Below, one piece after another: positions 13,476-27,700 of a stretch of DNA of 64,000 nucleotides (position 1 is its first letter; every line of letters starts with the position of its first letter). Source of the DNA: Ficedula albicollis (Eukaryota > Chordata > Aves > Passeriformes > Muscicapidae); contig NC_021677.1 of NCBI RefSeq assembly GCF_000247815.1, positions 13,615,161-13,679,160 of the forward strand, written 5' to 3'. A model generated the notes under the pieces. That model was not told where the DNA came from and did no database searches. It was given only the letters and a program-made list of their open reading frames with translations. The translations under genes were made by a program, and so were the position numbers.

Positions 13476-15329
13476 TTTACATAAGGAAGATAAAATAATT
13501 TACTCTTGAGTCCGAAGCCGCTATCAGGGCTTCCTATGATTTGAACTCCTGTGTGGAAGTATTTGATCTAGTGAGGTATTGTGCTCTCAGTATTCATTGC
13601 TCAGTAAGCAGAAAAGATTTCTCTGAAGTTCTGTCAGATACAGAGCAGACACGAGCCTTTTGGATAGGGGTGTGCTTTTATATGAAGTCATGACCAGGTG
13701 CTAATGCCAAACCAAATGAAATCGGTCAAAAGTCACTTTCAATAATTTTTTGCTCTTCCGTATGTATGTGATTTGACAGTTGAAAGAAATTGCATTTCAT
13801 ATTCTTTATCATAGGTTATTCAAGAGAAGTGTAGATCCTTTGCATTTCTCCTGGTAGTCTTCCTAAAACTAGAATGGGATGTTGATGCATGTTTTTGTTT
13901 CTGGCAAGCAGAAATCAATGGGAATTAGCAAATTGTCAACATAAATCTCCTCAGGCAGCTGCCATAATATTGTGCCTAATAATATGATAATATTATAGGC
14001 ACATAATAATGTGCCTAAATATTTTAAAATCTGGCTCCATGTGGTTAGATCTAAATATATTCTGGATAACTATTTTGTGGTTTTTTTGGAGAAAAAGGTA
14101 CTCTTGGAGCAATCAAGGTTTACTTTAGCAGCATCACTTGTTGACTGCAGCAAAGTGCATATTGTTAGAATGATTGAAATGTTTTTTATTTGAGTTGGAG
14201 TTTGAGCTAATTCATTGTGTGTAGTAGCACATTTGAGGTTGCTTTTTGCGTCAGCACTGTCAAAATTGCTGTTTGTATTTATGAAAAATGAATTTATGAG
14301 ACTCCAAGTGTACTGTTATATTATGTTCTGTGTGGGAACTGAAATTAGAGTGCAGGAAGCTACAGCTGTAGCAGTATTTTTTTAAAATTCCTTTTGAAAT
14401 TGATAAGATTTTTATGGCGTATACATTGAATTCAGTACAAGTTTTTGCTTGACTATTGGCTTCATAAATCTTTTTCTGGGGCAGTCTTGTGGGGAAGAAT
14501 TAATAAAACCAAGCAAGTTACTTTGAAAAACAAGGCTAATGTTTCAACATTCTTCAGTTATTAAGGTAGCTTTTTAGACAGAGATATTTATTGTTTTGAA
14601 GCAAGGACAGGGAAATTCCTTGGAGGCAGGTAATATTATAAATATGTATATGTATTTTTGTGTGTGGACACAGGTTTTTAAATGATGAACCATTAACATT
14701 GCACTAAGAAGAAAAAAAGTTTTCAGGCTTCACTTAGGACAGAGCTAAGCACATGTAGCATCAGCCATACAGTTTACTTCTATGCTTTCTTTCTGGACAT
14801 AGTTGTGTTGTTGCATGATATTATCCTTAACTGTATGTGGTGTGAACATAAAACTGCTCTTTCCCACTCGAGCAATCCTAGTTTGTGTTACTATTGGATG
14901 ACTCATTTAATAAAACAGCTGAATTGCATTTTTTAAAAGGAGGTTCTCCCAGTAAATGTTGTACTAGGCACAGTCGAGGCATGCTGTGTTTTCTGGGAAG
15001 CTGAAAAAAGCAGCTGTTTATCAGCCAGCTTTTAGTTGTAAAGAGAATTAAGCAGCTTGAGTGCAGTGAAAATGTAACAAATACAACTGAAAAGAGTTTA
15101 AGTCAAGTAAACAGAGTGGGGAAAAAGAATTAAAATGCTTCTTGAAAAAATAAGGAGGGTCTCCTGGTGCAGAGAACTGAGTGGGATGTGCTCTAACAGA
15201 AGATTAGAACAGCATGACCAATGTGAAACCTGTTGGATATTGGCCAGGAAAAATAAAGCAACATCTGAATCACGGGGTTAGTGAACAGCATTGACAGAAG
15301 AGAAAAGAAAAATACATGAAGGAGAGTGA

Positions 15330-15332
<3 letters not shown>

Positions 15333-15366
<34 letters not shown>
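15333..15366. repeat. (TA)n microsatellite
   Basis: About 17 uninterrupted TA dinucleotides in probable NUCB2 intron 1. Confidence 0.97.
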
Positions 15367-15367
<1 letters not shown>

Positions 15368-16061
15368 CAATAATAGCTGGCTTATAATACTTAATAGCTT
15401 GCACATAAACTTCTAAAAGGATCAGTTTTCATTTGGGAAGGGAAGGGTGGAGGTGTTTCTGTGCTTTGAACATTAACTTGTCGGGGGAAAACTATTGCAG
15501 CTTGTAGCCATTTCCCTTTGCATATCATTTCCTGCTCGTGTCTTCAAGGAGCAAAGCCAGTGTAGGGGACTGGTGGCCAAGTGAAGAGACACCCTCACCT
15601 CAACCAGAGGTTTGTAGCTTAACAGAGTGAGTGCAAACAGGTTTTTCCACTTGCTTCTCAAAATTGCTGCCACATGTCAGCTGTTCTTATGCCAGATTAA
15701 CTCATTGGACAAACAGTGTGAAGAAGATGCATTAACTGTTGATGTTGATTCATGGACTTTCAAATCTTGCTTAAGGTATTATTATACCTTAGGGTGTCTG
15801 TGCAGCAAGTGCTCCTGAAAAAACGGGGGGGAACTAACAATAGTGTTTCCAAACAGAATATAACAGAAGAATAATCTGGTTTTGCCTAATTTCAAACATT
15901 TTAAGGTAGTTTTTTTAGGGTTCTGTAAGTGGATCCATTTATAGATTTGCAAATAAAATTTAAGACATGGAAAAAGCCCATGGAATTAAATATTTCCCAT
16001 TTAAACTGTGACATCTGGACAGATATATTGCTGTTTCAGAGAGGCAAAAACAGATTGAAGG

Positions 16062-16231
16062 TGCTAGGTGACTGGAGCAGACAGGGAACACTTTATATCT
16101 CATTCTAGTACTGAGGGTGGAATATTCTTAGAAAAAAAATCAGTATGCTAGGTGACTGGAGCAGACTGAGGGAACACTTTATATCTCATTCTAGTACAGA
16201 GGGTGGAATATTCTTAGAAAAAAAATCAGTA
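16062..16231. repeat. Direct duplication, 84-86-bp unit
   Basis: TGCTAGGTGACTGGAGCAGAC through TTAGAAAAAAAATCAGTA is present at 16062-16145 and 16146-16231, nearly identical (GACAGGGAAC versus GACTGAGGGAAC; TACTGAGG versus TACAGAGG). Confidence 0.92.
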
Positions 16232-17332
16232 GATATATTTTATCTATTTCCTGGATTTTTTTTTTAAATTCAGTACTGCCTGTGAAGATTGTTCATTTCT
16301 CCAGCATACAGCATAAAAATAGGAAGTCACATTACAGTCATGACTGTAGAGAATGTTACTGTTACCCTGCACATCTGCACTGTGTCTCACACAGATTTAA
16401 TTACTTCCATATCACATAGAGCAGGCATATGTGAAATCTCTGAATAGGTAGGTTTATTGTGTATTATGTGAGTCCAGATTTATGTTTTCATTGCCCATCA
16501 GGGCACACATGGGTTTGGCAAGTGCAAATATGTGATGTGACATTTACAGTGTTGTGCTGTCTTGCATCATAACCATCCTCTGAGCTTCTACATGTGCAGA
16601 CACTGCATCCTGGTATCACTGGATGGTTTTGCCTATCTCAGTTTTAGGAACTTTGACATGGGGTGTTATTTCTTTAAAAATACTTGTGCTTTGCTGAGAA
16701 GATGATGGAGATGTCAGTACCTGCATGATGCTGTTTTCTGGGTAATGGGTGCTACCTGAATGAAAAGTAATTTTTGGGTTTGTGTTATGACACCTGGCAG
16801 CTGTATAAAATAGGTGTTTAGCAGCTTGTGTTACTGTTGCTAGAACAAACTTTAGAAGTAGCATTTTGTAGCTACTTCTCAAAGTCTGTGACTCTTTATA
16901 ATTCAAATGTTCAATCCTGTTTCACTGACGTTGATAGGAATTTGCGATTAACAAATAATCAAGATTGCTGGCAGGCAGCCTGCAGCTTTTCTTTTCCAGT
17001 TGTATTTTTGTGTTCATGCAAGTACATTGGTGGCTCTCTTTTCTGCTGACTATCTCATTCTTTTACCTCTCACTCTATTTTTTAAAATACTTGGAGAAGT
17101 TGTTTTCCTTTTCCCTGAAAGCTTAGGATATTGGCTTTGTTTATAAACTACAGTATTTGTCAGTTCTATTGCACTACTTTTATGATTAGTTCTCTTTATG
17201 TACTGCAAGTAGGAATGTTTGCTTATCCCTCTTGTAAAGCTAAGATTGATTTCTGATAGCAGCAGATTACAGTTGTGCTACTTTTACATCTAGGTGGGCT
17301 CCCTGTCTTTGACTAAAATCACTTAATTTTCA

Positions 17333-17389
17333 GATGACAATTGTAACATTAGCTCTCTCCAGATGACAATTGTAACATAAGCTCTCTCC
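17333..17389. repeat. Direct duplication, 28-bp unit
   Basis: CAGATGACAATTGTAACATTAG... is followed directly by a copy with one base changed (ACATTAGC versus ACATAAGC). Confidence 0.85.
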
Positions 17390-18553
17390 ATCTGTCTGTG
17401 AGAAAGTAGTCAGCTGGGCAGATCCACGACAGTTTATATTTCTATTAAAGTTTGTAGAAGTAGGAAAAATAGTAGTGATAATAATAATAATAGTAAGCCA
17501 CATGGCAGGGCAGGAGGGTGTGTGCTGTGATTACGTACTGCTGATGGCAGTGGGCAAACTGACACTGCTCCTCTTCTGCAGCACCCTCAGTCATTGCTCA
17601 CTTGGGGGCTCTAGTACAGAAGAGAGCCACATTCCTGGGTCAGAGACATGGATGCACTCTAAATGCCTGGGAAGGGATGGGTGTCCAGGAATGGGTTTTC
17701 AAAAGTCCAGAATACTTAAAAGCAGCTGGTCGTGGGCTGAGAGTGGAATGAACCTGCTCGATGGATTAAAAAGGGGAACACCCCTTTTCTTCTCATCCAG
17801 CCTTTTCTCACTCTTCCCTACAGTTGCTGAATTTGAGAATTGTGCTGAGGTTTTTAGGCAGGTGATTAATGTTAGATTTTTGCAATGGGCCTGGTTTCTC
17901 TCTTCTAGTCAGAGTAGAGGGTGCTCAGTGACTCAGGTGTGACTGGCACACTCTAAAAGTTGACTCATGTCTTAGTCACCTGCTTTCCTTAAGGAAATTC
18001 TGGTGAGTGTAGTCTTGGACTAGTAGATTCCAAAATACAGTAACTCTGTCTTTACTATATAATTGGTTTTTGTTGTAAGAAATGTATTTCCAATTTACTT
18101 GTTACATCATAGTTGGGTTCCTCAAAATACTGTGAGAAGTGCTGTGTTAGGCATAGTTGTCTGCAAAGTCAGCTGAGATGATAGGGATATTCTTTACTTA
18201 CCCATTTTGGACTCCTCTGCTTTGAATTCTTCCCGGTATGTGTGAAATTCTTTAGCTTATTTTATCAAAAAAGCTACAATAAAAACACCCACTGCACAAC
18301 CTGAAGTCTTCTGAGCAGCCTATTACATCAAATAGATATGAAAAGCATACTGTGATACCATCCAGTGTTTCCCATTATGTATGACAGCATGTAATTACAA
18401 GGGTTTTAAAAACCCCATTGCCCACGAGCACCAATTCCACAGGATGTCAGCAGGGCCATTGGCACCCAGTTTGATTAGGCCTTTTGATAGATCAACTCTG
18501 CTCACTACTGCAGAGGTAGTTAAGGATGATACAGCTCCAGGTGCCCATCCCAG

Positions 18554-18723
18554 ATCTGCAGGTGACTAGTGCTGCCTCATACGGGGTTTGGCAGACCAAC
18601 ATGGCTACTTATATCTCAGTTCTTTCAGCCCAGCTTGAATCTGCAGGTGACTAGTGCTGCCTCATACAGGGTTTGGCAGACCAACATGGTTACTTATATC
18701 TCAGTTCTTTCAGCCCAGCTTGG
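18554..18723. repeat. Direct duplication, 85-bp unit
   Basis: ATCTGCAGGTGACTAGTGCT... to CAGCCCAGCTTG occurs at 18554-18638 and 18639-18723, with SNP-like differences (CATACGGGG/CATACAGGG, GGCTAC/GGTTAC). Confidence 0.93.
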
Positions 18724-20566
18724 ACATTTTATGTGTCAGTGTTCCTCAGGAGCAAGGGAAGTGTCTGGAAATGTGTGCCCATCTTCAGCCTAAACTGTCA
18801 ATCCTTATCTCCACAATTGTTCATGTTACTGGAAGTTGTAGCTCAGGAGCTTTAAGAGATATCTTTAAAATGGATCAAAGACCAGGTGTCATTGTTGAAA
18901 GTGTTTGCTTTAGCACTTGCTGTAGGCAAAGAATGAGTCAATGCCAGACCTGGGGGAAGCACCTGACTTGGCTTTCTGTGCTTCTCTGCCATCACCTGTT
19001 GGGCTTGAGCATGCTCATTTCATAGCCACATAATGATTTTCTAAAGCACTGTTTACACACCTTGCATAACTAGAGCAGTGTATAATAATATTAAATTACT
19101 TTTATTACTATGATTTTGTATACATGAAAATATTTAAGTTGGAAAAATATCCATCTATCAGATTCCAGGTTTTCAGTATGATTAGTATTTGGTCTTTAGT
19201 ATTTAGGCTACACTGTTTAAAAATTAATACTTCAAACATACATAATGTTAATGTTTAAAAATGTTTTGCAAAATACTGAGAGTGCATATCTGTAATTATT
19301 ACATACTTGATAAGTATTTTGGGGTTTGTTAGCTCTGTTCTACATGCGTTTTCTAGACTTCAGGCATGCTTATGTCCTTTCACTTAGAAATTATTAGACA
19401 GCCCCGTTCATACTCTGCAAGAACTTCAGCAAGATGGGCTTTTGTTTTACCTGTAGTACTGAGAACTGCTCTGAGTCTTGGCATCTACATCAAGATGAGG
19501 AGACTTGAAGACCTAGTATTTGTTAGTTATTATCATAATCTCTTGTGATTAAATCCTGTTGAAATTACAAACCTAGGCACAACATTTATACAACAATATT
19601 CTGTAATTAAAAACACCCAACATACTGGACTTAGGCATTTTTAAAAGCATTTTTAACCCTTTCACTCATCAGCTTTGTAAGTCCCTGCAAGCCAACAGTT
19701 TGTGTAGATATATAGAAATTAACTCACCAGTTCCAGCAAACCAGTCTGGGTCTGGTTTCTTTGTATGTTTGCTTGTTTTAAGGGCATAACCTAGGCAAGG
19801 CTAGTCAGACTTGTGAATCTGACAGTACTGCTGACTGCAATTTCAAATGCTCAACGTGGTAGCAACAATAGCTCCTGCTATCCCTTCTAGTAATGATCAG
19901 ATAGTAGTTATTTTTAAAAATGCAAGTAACAAGTGTTTGCAAAGCATAATTCGTTTAGGCTCTTTTTGCTGAAGATGTGATTAAGAAAAAACAGTTTTAG
20001 AAAATTCTTGTAATTCTTGAGCCTTTGACATATAAAACAGTAGATGGATAGGTGGATATACTTGTATCTCCAGCTATTTCCTCATCCCCAACAAAAGCAA
20101 TAATATCTCTACACGCCTTGAATGCATCATTGTTGTGGTTTTTTTGGTGTAAGAATGCTTTTCCTAGGAATTGAATAAGGGGGAATAAAGGGTGTCAACA
20201 ATGCTTAATATTAAGTATGTACCATTAACATTTTTTGCCATAGTAAAGGGCATCTTAACCCAAGCAAAACAATGTATCTCTGTCAAGTACCAGATCACGT
20301 AGTCAGGAAAACTGGCACTGACATCTTAGTTATTTTGTCCCTCTCACCCTTCCCCCTAAAAAGTGATTTGGTGGTGGTGGATGTAAGTACTTCTGACAGA
20401 ATTCCTTGCATGACTTGCTAAAGCACTTGTACAGAAATTCCTCTTGTAGCAGGTATACTTTTGATTTATTTGACTGCACATTTATTCAATATTATGTCTT
20501 TTTCTTTGACATATCTAAGCTACTTTTAGACAGTCTTTGGCAACTTTCACCTTCTAGGAGGTGATT

Positions 20567-20834
20567 TATATTACTAATGTAATACTGGAGTTTGTTCAAA
20601 CTTCTTATGGAATATCCATGGACAGTGGAGTGTCACAGTCTGAACTGGCCAGATTGTATCAAGGGCCTGACATTGCTGTTAATTGCTGGATTACCATCAT
20701 ATATTACCAATGTAATACTGGAGTTTGTTCAAACTTCTTATGGAATATCCATGGACAGTGGAGTGTCACAGTCTGAACTGGCCAGATTGTATCAAGGGCC
20801 TGACATTGCTGTTAATTGCTGGATTACCATCATT
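20567..20834. repeat. Direct duplication, 134-bp unit
   Basis: The unit starting ATATTACTAATGTAATACTG (20567-20700) repeats at 20701-20834, with one visible substitution (TTACTAAT/TTACCAAT). The repeated translated frame across it is a shadow of the duplication. Confidence 0.94.
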
Positions 20835-21638
20835 ATAGTTTTTAGCTGGATTCCCTATACTCACTCTATTTAATTATTCCATCTTACCAGCTTCTGAATT
20901 AATTATTTTCAACCAAGTTTGATAGAGGAGAAGAAGACAGAGGTCAAGAACTCAAAGTGCTCAGTGCTCATCAAATTATGTGCAAGTTAGCTCCACCTAA
21001 AACACTAAAGAAAGGGTGGGGAAAACCAGCTTAATAAAGTCCTGACCTCAGCAAAAATTTGGTATTCCATGTGAGTACCATTTTTCAGGAATTTCTATCC
21101 ACCTGAAATATGGACATAGCATGGATTGTAAATATTCTTCCTGCACATAAATTTTGGAGGGGATCTTGACTCCAAATCAGGCAAAGTATTTCAGTGTTGG
21201 AACCTAAAATCTACTGGCATTACTATGCTAGGATCTGATTCAATGTCCCTAATGATCTTTAGGAGTTTGCCAATAAATTCAGCAAAGGCATGATCCAAGT
21301 AGGAATGTCAGTATTATCTATGTGAGACTTGGAACATCCTAAATAGGTGTTCCCATCTGTTACTGATAATATGTCAGCATGTTACAAACCTCTCACCGTT
21401 TACAGCTTTAGATTTGGCACACAAGTGGAAGCCAATCTAAGGAAATCTGTTTGCCTAAGAAAAGCCTTTAAAAATTAGGGCTAGATTTACTTCCTCGAGT
21501 TTTTGTATTCTTTGAGAGCAGCACACTGTGAGGAAAGTGAGTTATTACAGGTATCTGTGTAGGAATGTAAAAAAAATTTCCTCAGTACAGTATGCCAACA
21601 TGATGTATATTAATTTTTGTGACCTGGTCTCATTTCAG

Positions 21639-21782
21639 ATGAAGTGGTTATCTGTCCTGCCCCAGTGGTGTCTTTTGCTGATGACATGTCTCCTAATGGC
21701 CTTGGAAGCTGTACCTATAGACATAGATAAGACAAAAGTCAAAGCAGAAGGCCACGTAGAAGGAGAGAAGGTAGAAAATCCA
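21639..21782 (+). CDS. NUCB2: NUCB2 first coding exon (residues 1-48)
   Basis: The ATG follows a CATTTCAG acceptor directly, so the 5' UTR part of this exon is minimal or an upstream acceptor is used. It encodes the hydrophobic signal peptide (core [14 protein letters not shown]) and the nesfatin-1 start [10 protein letters not shown]. Donor CCA/GTAAGT, phase 0. The start is supported by agreement with the mammalian signal peptide length of 24. Confidence 0.95.
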
Positions 21783-24700
21783 GTAAGTATAAAGAAACTG
21801 ATCTGAATAAATATTTATCCTAATTGTTCATCTGGATATAGCATACTCTTTTAGAAGGAAACTAGTATTTCCCAGTGTTGTCAGTGTGTGTGCCTTCTAC
21901 TACAGGGAGGTTCTGTTGAAATTTGCTCTCTTTTTTTTACAATGAGTTTCTAAAGGTGAGGTGGCACATGGAAGGAATTCCCAGCTTACAACAGGAAGAA
22001 CGTACTGTTCTACAGAGATTTACTTCAAGTGGTACATTAGGAAATGCAATCACTGATTTTAGTTCAGTGTTTCAAACAGAACAGTAATGGCACATGGAAG
22101 GAATTCCCAGCTTACAACAGGAAGAACAGAGATTTACTTCAAGTGGTACATTAGGAAATGCAATCACTGATTTTAGTTCAGTGTTTCAAACAGAACAGTA
22201 AAAAGCCACATACTATATTAACATGACAGGCGACAGCTGCTTGTGTATTACAAGGATTCCTAATCACTTTTCTCCTCTTCCTTGTCAGTTGCTGAAGCAA
22301 ATGGATCATAAATTGGTATCAAGCAATGATGCAAATCTGAAAACACAAAGATATGTAAGACAGCATAGTGCCTGTGTTGCTAAGATTAGCATGTCAGTTT
22401 AATAACTGTATTTAAACAAAACTAATTAACTGTCAGTGCCTGTGTTGCTAAGATTACCATGTCAGTTTATAACTGTATTTAAACAAAACTAATTAACTGT
22501 TTGTCAGTGTAGTCTTTCCTCAATTTTCCTTTTTTTTTTTAAGGACACAGGACTTTATTATGATGAATATCTCAGGCAAGTAATAGATGTCTTGGAAACT
22601 GATAAGCATTTCAGGGAGAAACTCCAGACTGCTGACATTGAAGAAATAAAGGTAGGTTCCAAAAGAAAAAAAACCAAAAGAGTTAAGTTGAGGTAAATTA
22701 AATCCATAATCACAGGCTGTGTATGTTAGTTGCTGGCTCTAGGTGGTGGCTGTTGTGCATTGCCCCTTCAGGAGCTAGAAATTTAGGAAGTGACAGACTT
22801 AAGGAGGACATCCTGCCTTTTGTGTTTCCTTTAGTCCCTCATATTGCTGTTGGAAGCTTGTGGCATCTTTTCCTTCTGTGCTGTATCTAGTGTCACCCTT
22901 GGAGATTCCTCTCCATTTCCAGGTTCTTGCAATACACATCTGTGTCTGCTGCTGCCTTGTACCTTCTCTTAAGCCTAACAGCTCTCCTTGAGCAGATGAG
23001 GCATTCTGTGTGCTTCTCACAGTTCTTTTGAACTCAACTGAGAATATTTGATCAAGAAATTTGTCACAAATTAGGCATTGCTCTTTCAAGGTTATGGTCT
23101 TGCTCTTCAGAGGGTCAAGATACTTACAAATTCTCTTTTCTGAAAGCTTTTAAGATTTCTTTCTGTTTCCATAACCATAGGCATAAAATGTTGAGTCTGC
23201 TCTTTGAAAAATGTTAAGATTCTTATAGTGTGGGCTACAGTATTGCCAGAGACTGCCATTAGTCTGCTGTCTTGCAGCTTATGTCTAATGGGGATCCTAA
23301 AGGCTTCTTTCTTTCAGTGTTCATGCATGACTTTTTTGTTTTTTGACAGAGTGGAAAGCTAAGCAGAGAGCTTGATTTAGTAAGCCACCATGTGAGAACA
23401 CGGCTGGATGAACTAAAAAGACAAGAGGTAGCAAGATTAAGAATGTTAATTAAAGCTAAAATGGATTCTGTTCAAGGTAAGAATATATAATTTATTTATG
23501 TGAGTTAACAGATGGAATTGTGTTAGAGAAATGTCAAAGTCCAGCAGTTGTGAGTTGTTTGTTGTCACCAGTAATGACTAAACTGAGAGTGAGTGTCCCT
23601 TCTGAGCTGGCCTGGAGCTATTAAAGACCTGTGTTTATAGGAAACTGGGGAGAAGAGAAAAGCCATCTCTGTTTAATAAATAACTGAACTTGTTTCTGTC
23701 AGTGGATTTTTCAGATACTTCTACTTCTTCTTTACACCCTCTTGTTGTTGTAATGCATCAGTTCATAGATTACTCACAGAGAACCAGTGACATAGTAGGA
23801 CTGTGTTTAAGAAGAAAGCATAACACAGTATTTCATATCCTTAGGGGGTAGAAAATGAATTTTTGTCAGTATTTTATTATTATAAAGATGTTTTCAAGTT
23901 TTTGAGGGGAGTTCCAAGGCATTGAATACAAAATGCATCAAATAAAATACTCCTAGAGTAAGGATATGTCTTGCAAGGCTAAGGTAATTTAAATATGGCA
24001 AATAGACTGAAGAAGTGTGCACATGCAAATAAATATTTATGGGGATATTGTTCCTGTTGCAGACAAGCAGTCCAGTGACATTCAGAGCTAGGTGAAGCAG
24101 CTAATGATACCTGGGTGTGTTGTTCTAGGTATTTTGAAGTTTAATGGACTGATTCTCCTCTCTGCTTTCATAAATCAATAGTAACTAATAGAGTGTGCTT
24201 TAGGAAAATAATTCCCCCCAACACCTCAGAGGTCTTACATTTTGGAACAGATTATTGCAGTTCAGAATATTCAGATGAGTACTAAGATGTAAAAACGTTT
24301 TGCAAGGTTTATAGTCAGCTTTGCCCACGACTGCTTGGCATCACATATGAGTATGGCCAGATTACCTATAAAATTCAGCTGCATCTACACACCTAGGCAA
24401 TATCTTGGAATATGCACAAAGAGCATTAAAATAGCAGCAGGCAGAGTGTTTTGACTTCCTTTTATTTGCTGTTGTAATCTTTTCCCTACAACACCACGTA
24501 GTATCTTAGTCTTCTGTCTGATCTACAAAAATAAAAAAAAGCACAGAAACCCCTCCTCTTTTCTTTCCTGTCAGCTGGATCAGGTTTAAAAAAACCCAGA
24601 CAACTAGATCTGAGATTATGTTCAGCATATATTCAATCCTCATCCAGATGTGTTTTTAGACATTTTCACCAAGATCCTACTTGACTGATCAGTACAGGCC

Positions 24701-27700
24701 AGAAGAATGTTAGGAGTTAGGTCTCAGTAATGTGGCAAGTAAAAAGTGTCCCATAGAATGAATCTCTTCCCCTAAATATAAGAAATGGAGAAAAATGGGT
24801 TTGGGGGCTGTTTTTTTGAATTGTTTTTTTGTTTTTTCTTAAGTCTGTTGTTATGCTTCTAAAAATGTTTCAAACAAAGACATATATTTAAACAGAAACT
24901 ACCATCTCACCAGGGAGGAATGATGGTTGAAATCTGCCCTGGCCAGTGTTTGCTGTTTTGTGTTAATACAAACACAGTGTTGACTGTAAAGCAGATAGTT
25001 TGTGAAGGAACAGTATGTTCAAAAATGTGTTTTCCTTTTTTTTTTTTTTGAAACAAATAAATTATTCTCTGCTAAGCCATCTAGTAAAAACTTGTCACAA
25101 CTGTTGTACTTAACATATCAAAGCATAAGAGAATGTTATTATCTAGCATTAGTGTTCAGAGACCACAGTAACAACTCGAAAATCTGTGGTAGAAATGTGT
25201 TTAGTTGTTGTTGCATGGTATGTTGACATTGGTGAGTATCACTTGTGACACAAGGAAGGGAAAATGTTTCCAGCTTTCAGACACAAGACCTGACTCTCTT
25301 GCAGTTATCTTTTTTCTACAAATGAAGTTTAAATATCTGGTTATTTGATTTGATACAATTTTACACCATCTTGTACATAAATCTTCAGCCAGATGTGTGT
25401 CATTTGCAAAATGTTCAGGGCAGTAGAAGAGCTGGACTTCTCCCAGTGCAGGAAAAATATGGAAGTTGTTAGCTTTGATAGAGCACAATGTCAACTATCT
25501 CTTTTATATAAAAGAGAATAATTTTTTTTTTAGTTTGTAAAGCTCAAATTTTATGATCATACTTCCTCTTGCTGAAGGAGTAATTTGTGCATGAAAATTA
25601 ATTTACAATCATTTTATGTGCACAATGTAAAATGCAGCACTGACCTATTAGAAGGAATGTAGTGCAAATTGCCATCAGGTTTGTCAACCTCCTTCAGGAA
25701 AAGCAACTTTGGAAATGTTACTGTAGTTTACTCCAATAATGAAAAAGTTATTTGGTCCTCAGGGATCCTCAGGTCTTACAAGGCATAAGCTCCCATATGA
25801 AAGACTTCTTGATTTTGCTGGATTTTGAATTTATTTTAATGTTTTACTTCTATACCTTGTTTTTTCAGACACTGGTATAGACCATCAGGCTCTCCTTAAG
25901 CAGTTTGAGCACCTGAACCATCAGAATCCTGACACCTTTGAACCTAAAGACTTGGATATGCTGATCAAAGCAGTGAGTGACAGCTATGAACTACTGTGGG
26001 GGTTGGGGTTTTCATTCTTATGCTTTTTACCTCAGGTAGAGGGTAGTCCTTTCCTATATAACACATTTTATAAATGACATGCAGTTTTCATTTTCAGAGA
26101 AAAGTCAGTTTTCTCGTTGCACACTTGAAAACTGTTGCCAGTTGCAACAGTTTGATGCAAAAGAGTCCATAAGTTTTGGGATGTCACCTTAACAGGACTT
26201 AACATTCATATGCCAGTACAAGCAAATTTGGGAATAAAACCTTTCTGAGAGCCTTTAAATTAAATACAGATGAGATAGGAGTACATTTTTCCCAAGGATT
26301 TTTTTTTTCTGATTTCTGTTTCTAAATGATATAGGAGTCTCACAGAATGATGTAAGTAATCATCTCTAACCTAGCCATATGAATTTTGGGATCTATTGTA
26401 TATATATATATCAAGCTGCAAAACCACAGCAGAAAAGAATTTGAGATAGCAATATTAGAAGTTGCTTATATTAGGCATGGTATTCAGTTTCTGTTCAGCA
26501 GATTCAGTATGAGTCACAAGTGTGGGGGGTTTATTCAGTGCCTGTTCATTTGGGGGGTGAAGTTAAGCTAAGCAGGGCATGGCTTTTTTCAACTGCTAGA
26601 GAAAAATACACTTCCCAAGGGGAAAAATGTCTCAGATATGCTTTAGAGAGCACTGCATGTCTGACATGAGAATTTGACAGTTTTTATACTTTCAAAATAA
26701 ATGGGAAGATAATTTCTGTGCATTTTTTTTTGCCCTTGAATTATCTCCATTTTAGATTTTATCTCCATTTTCTGTATAACTTTTTTAATAGAGATATTAC
26801 AATTTTTCTAAACATTTCTGAACATCACTTCTGGGAAAATTTTGGTTGGCTTGGAGAAGCACATCCTTAACAGGGCAGTTATATTTTGTTACGTATTTTA
26901 TTGTTTTATCTTCTCATTTCTCAACCAAGTTACTGACAGGGTGTAATGGATACTTATGGGAGTCTTAGCTTTGGAACTGTTTTTAAAACATACAGAGAAT
27001 CTGAAAAGTGAAATGTAAATAATGGAGAGACGGTGTCTGGTGCAAATACGTTACTTTGAAAAGCACTGCCAAAACTTCCTTTAATACTTTGACCTGTACA
27101 AAAATAACACAACTTTAAACTATATATGAGAGCTTGTCAGAAATTCTCCTCTTATACCCTTTCTCTCCATTTAATTGCTTGAGGCTTTTTTATTTAATCT
27201 GTATTAAGCTGCTGCAAACTAAGTCCCATTATTAATGAAGGCACTTTTGTGATTAAACTCTAGGATGAGCTACAAATGTTCTTACTCTGAAATGATCAAG
27301 GAGTTAATGGTACTGTTAGTATAGGACTTGATGAACTTGAGTTCATTTATTACTCACTGATGAGAAAGGACACCTTGAAGCCTTCTTACAGCACCGTGTA
27401 ATTGCAAAATTGTCCAACAGATGAACCATTACAAATTAACTTCTGTGAAAATGACCAAGGGAGGAGAGATCTTTCTGCATCACTGTAGTGTGAAAGGAAC
27501 CCCCAGCCAGTCTGCTCTGAATGGCAAAATGGCCAGCCTTGCCCATGGATCTGAACAATACAGTGTTTTTAATGTCAGATTATATTATATAATCATCTGT
27601 CTGCATGTGTCTGTATTTTTAGGCTACAAGTGACCTGGAAAACTACGATAAGACTCGCCATGAGGAGTTTAAGAAATATGAGATGATGAAAGAACACGAG

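Larger units (their letters stand above)
11891..21638 (+). other. Probable NUCB2 intron 1, non-coding
   Basis: No exon with recognisable protein is seen. The longest open frame (17475-17942, 155 codons) is low-complexity at its start and resembles nothing known. The stretch contains a TA microsatellite and several flush duplications listed separately. Assignment to intron 1 assumes that exon 1 lies in the CpG island. Confidence 0.5.

Noticed and set aside
17475..17942. 155-codon ORF in NUCB2 intron 1
   Set aside because: Begins in an ATA/ATT repeat, has no family resemblance and no convincing splice context.
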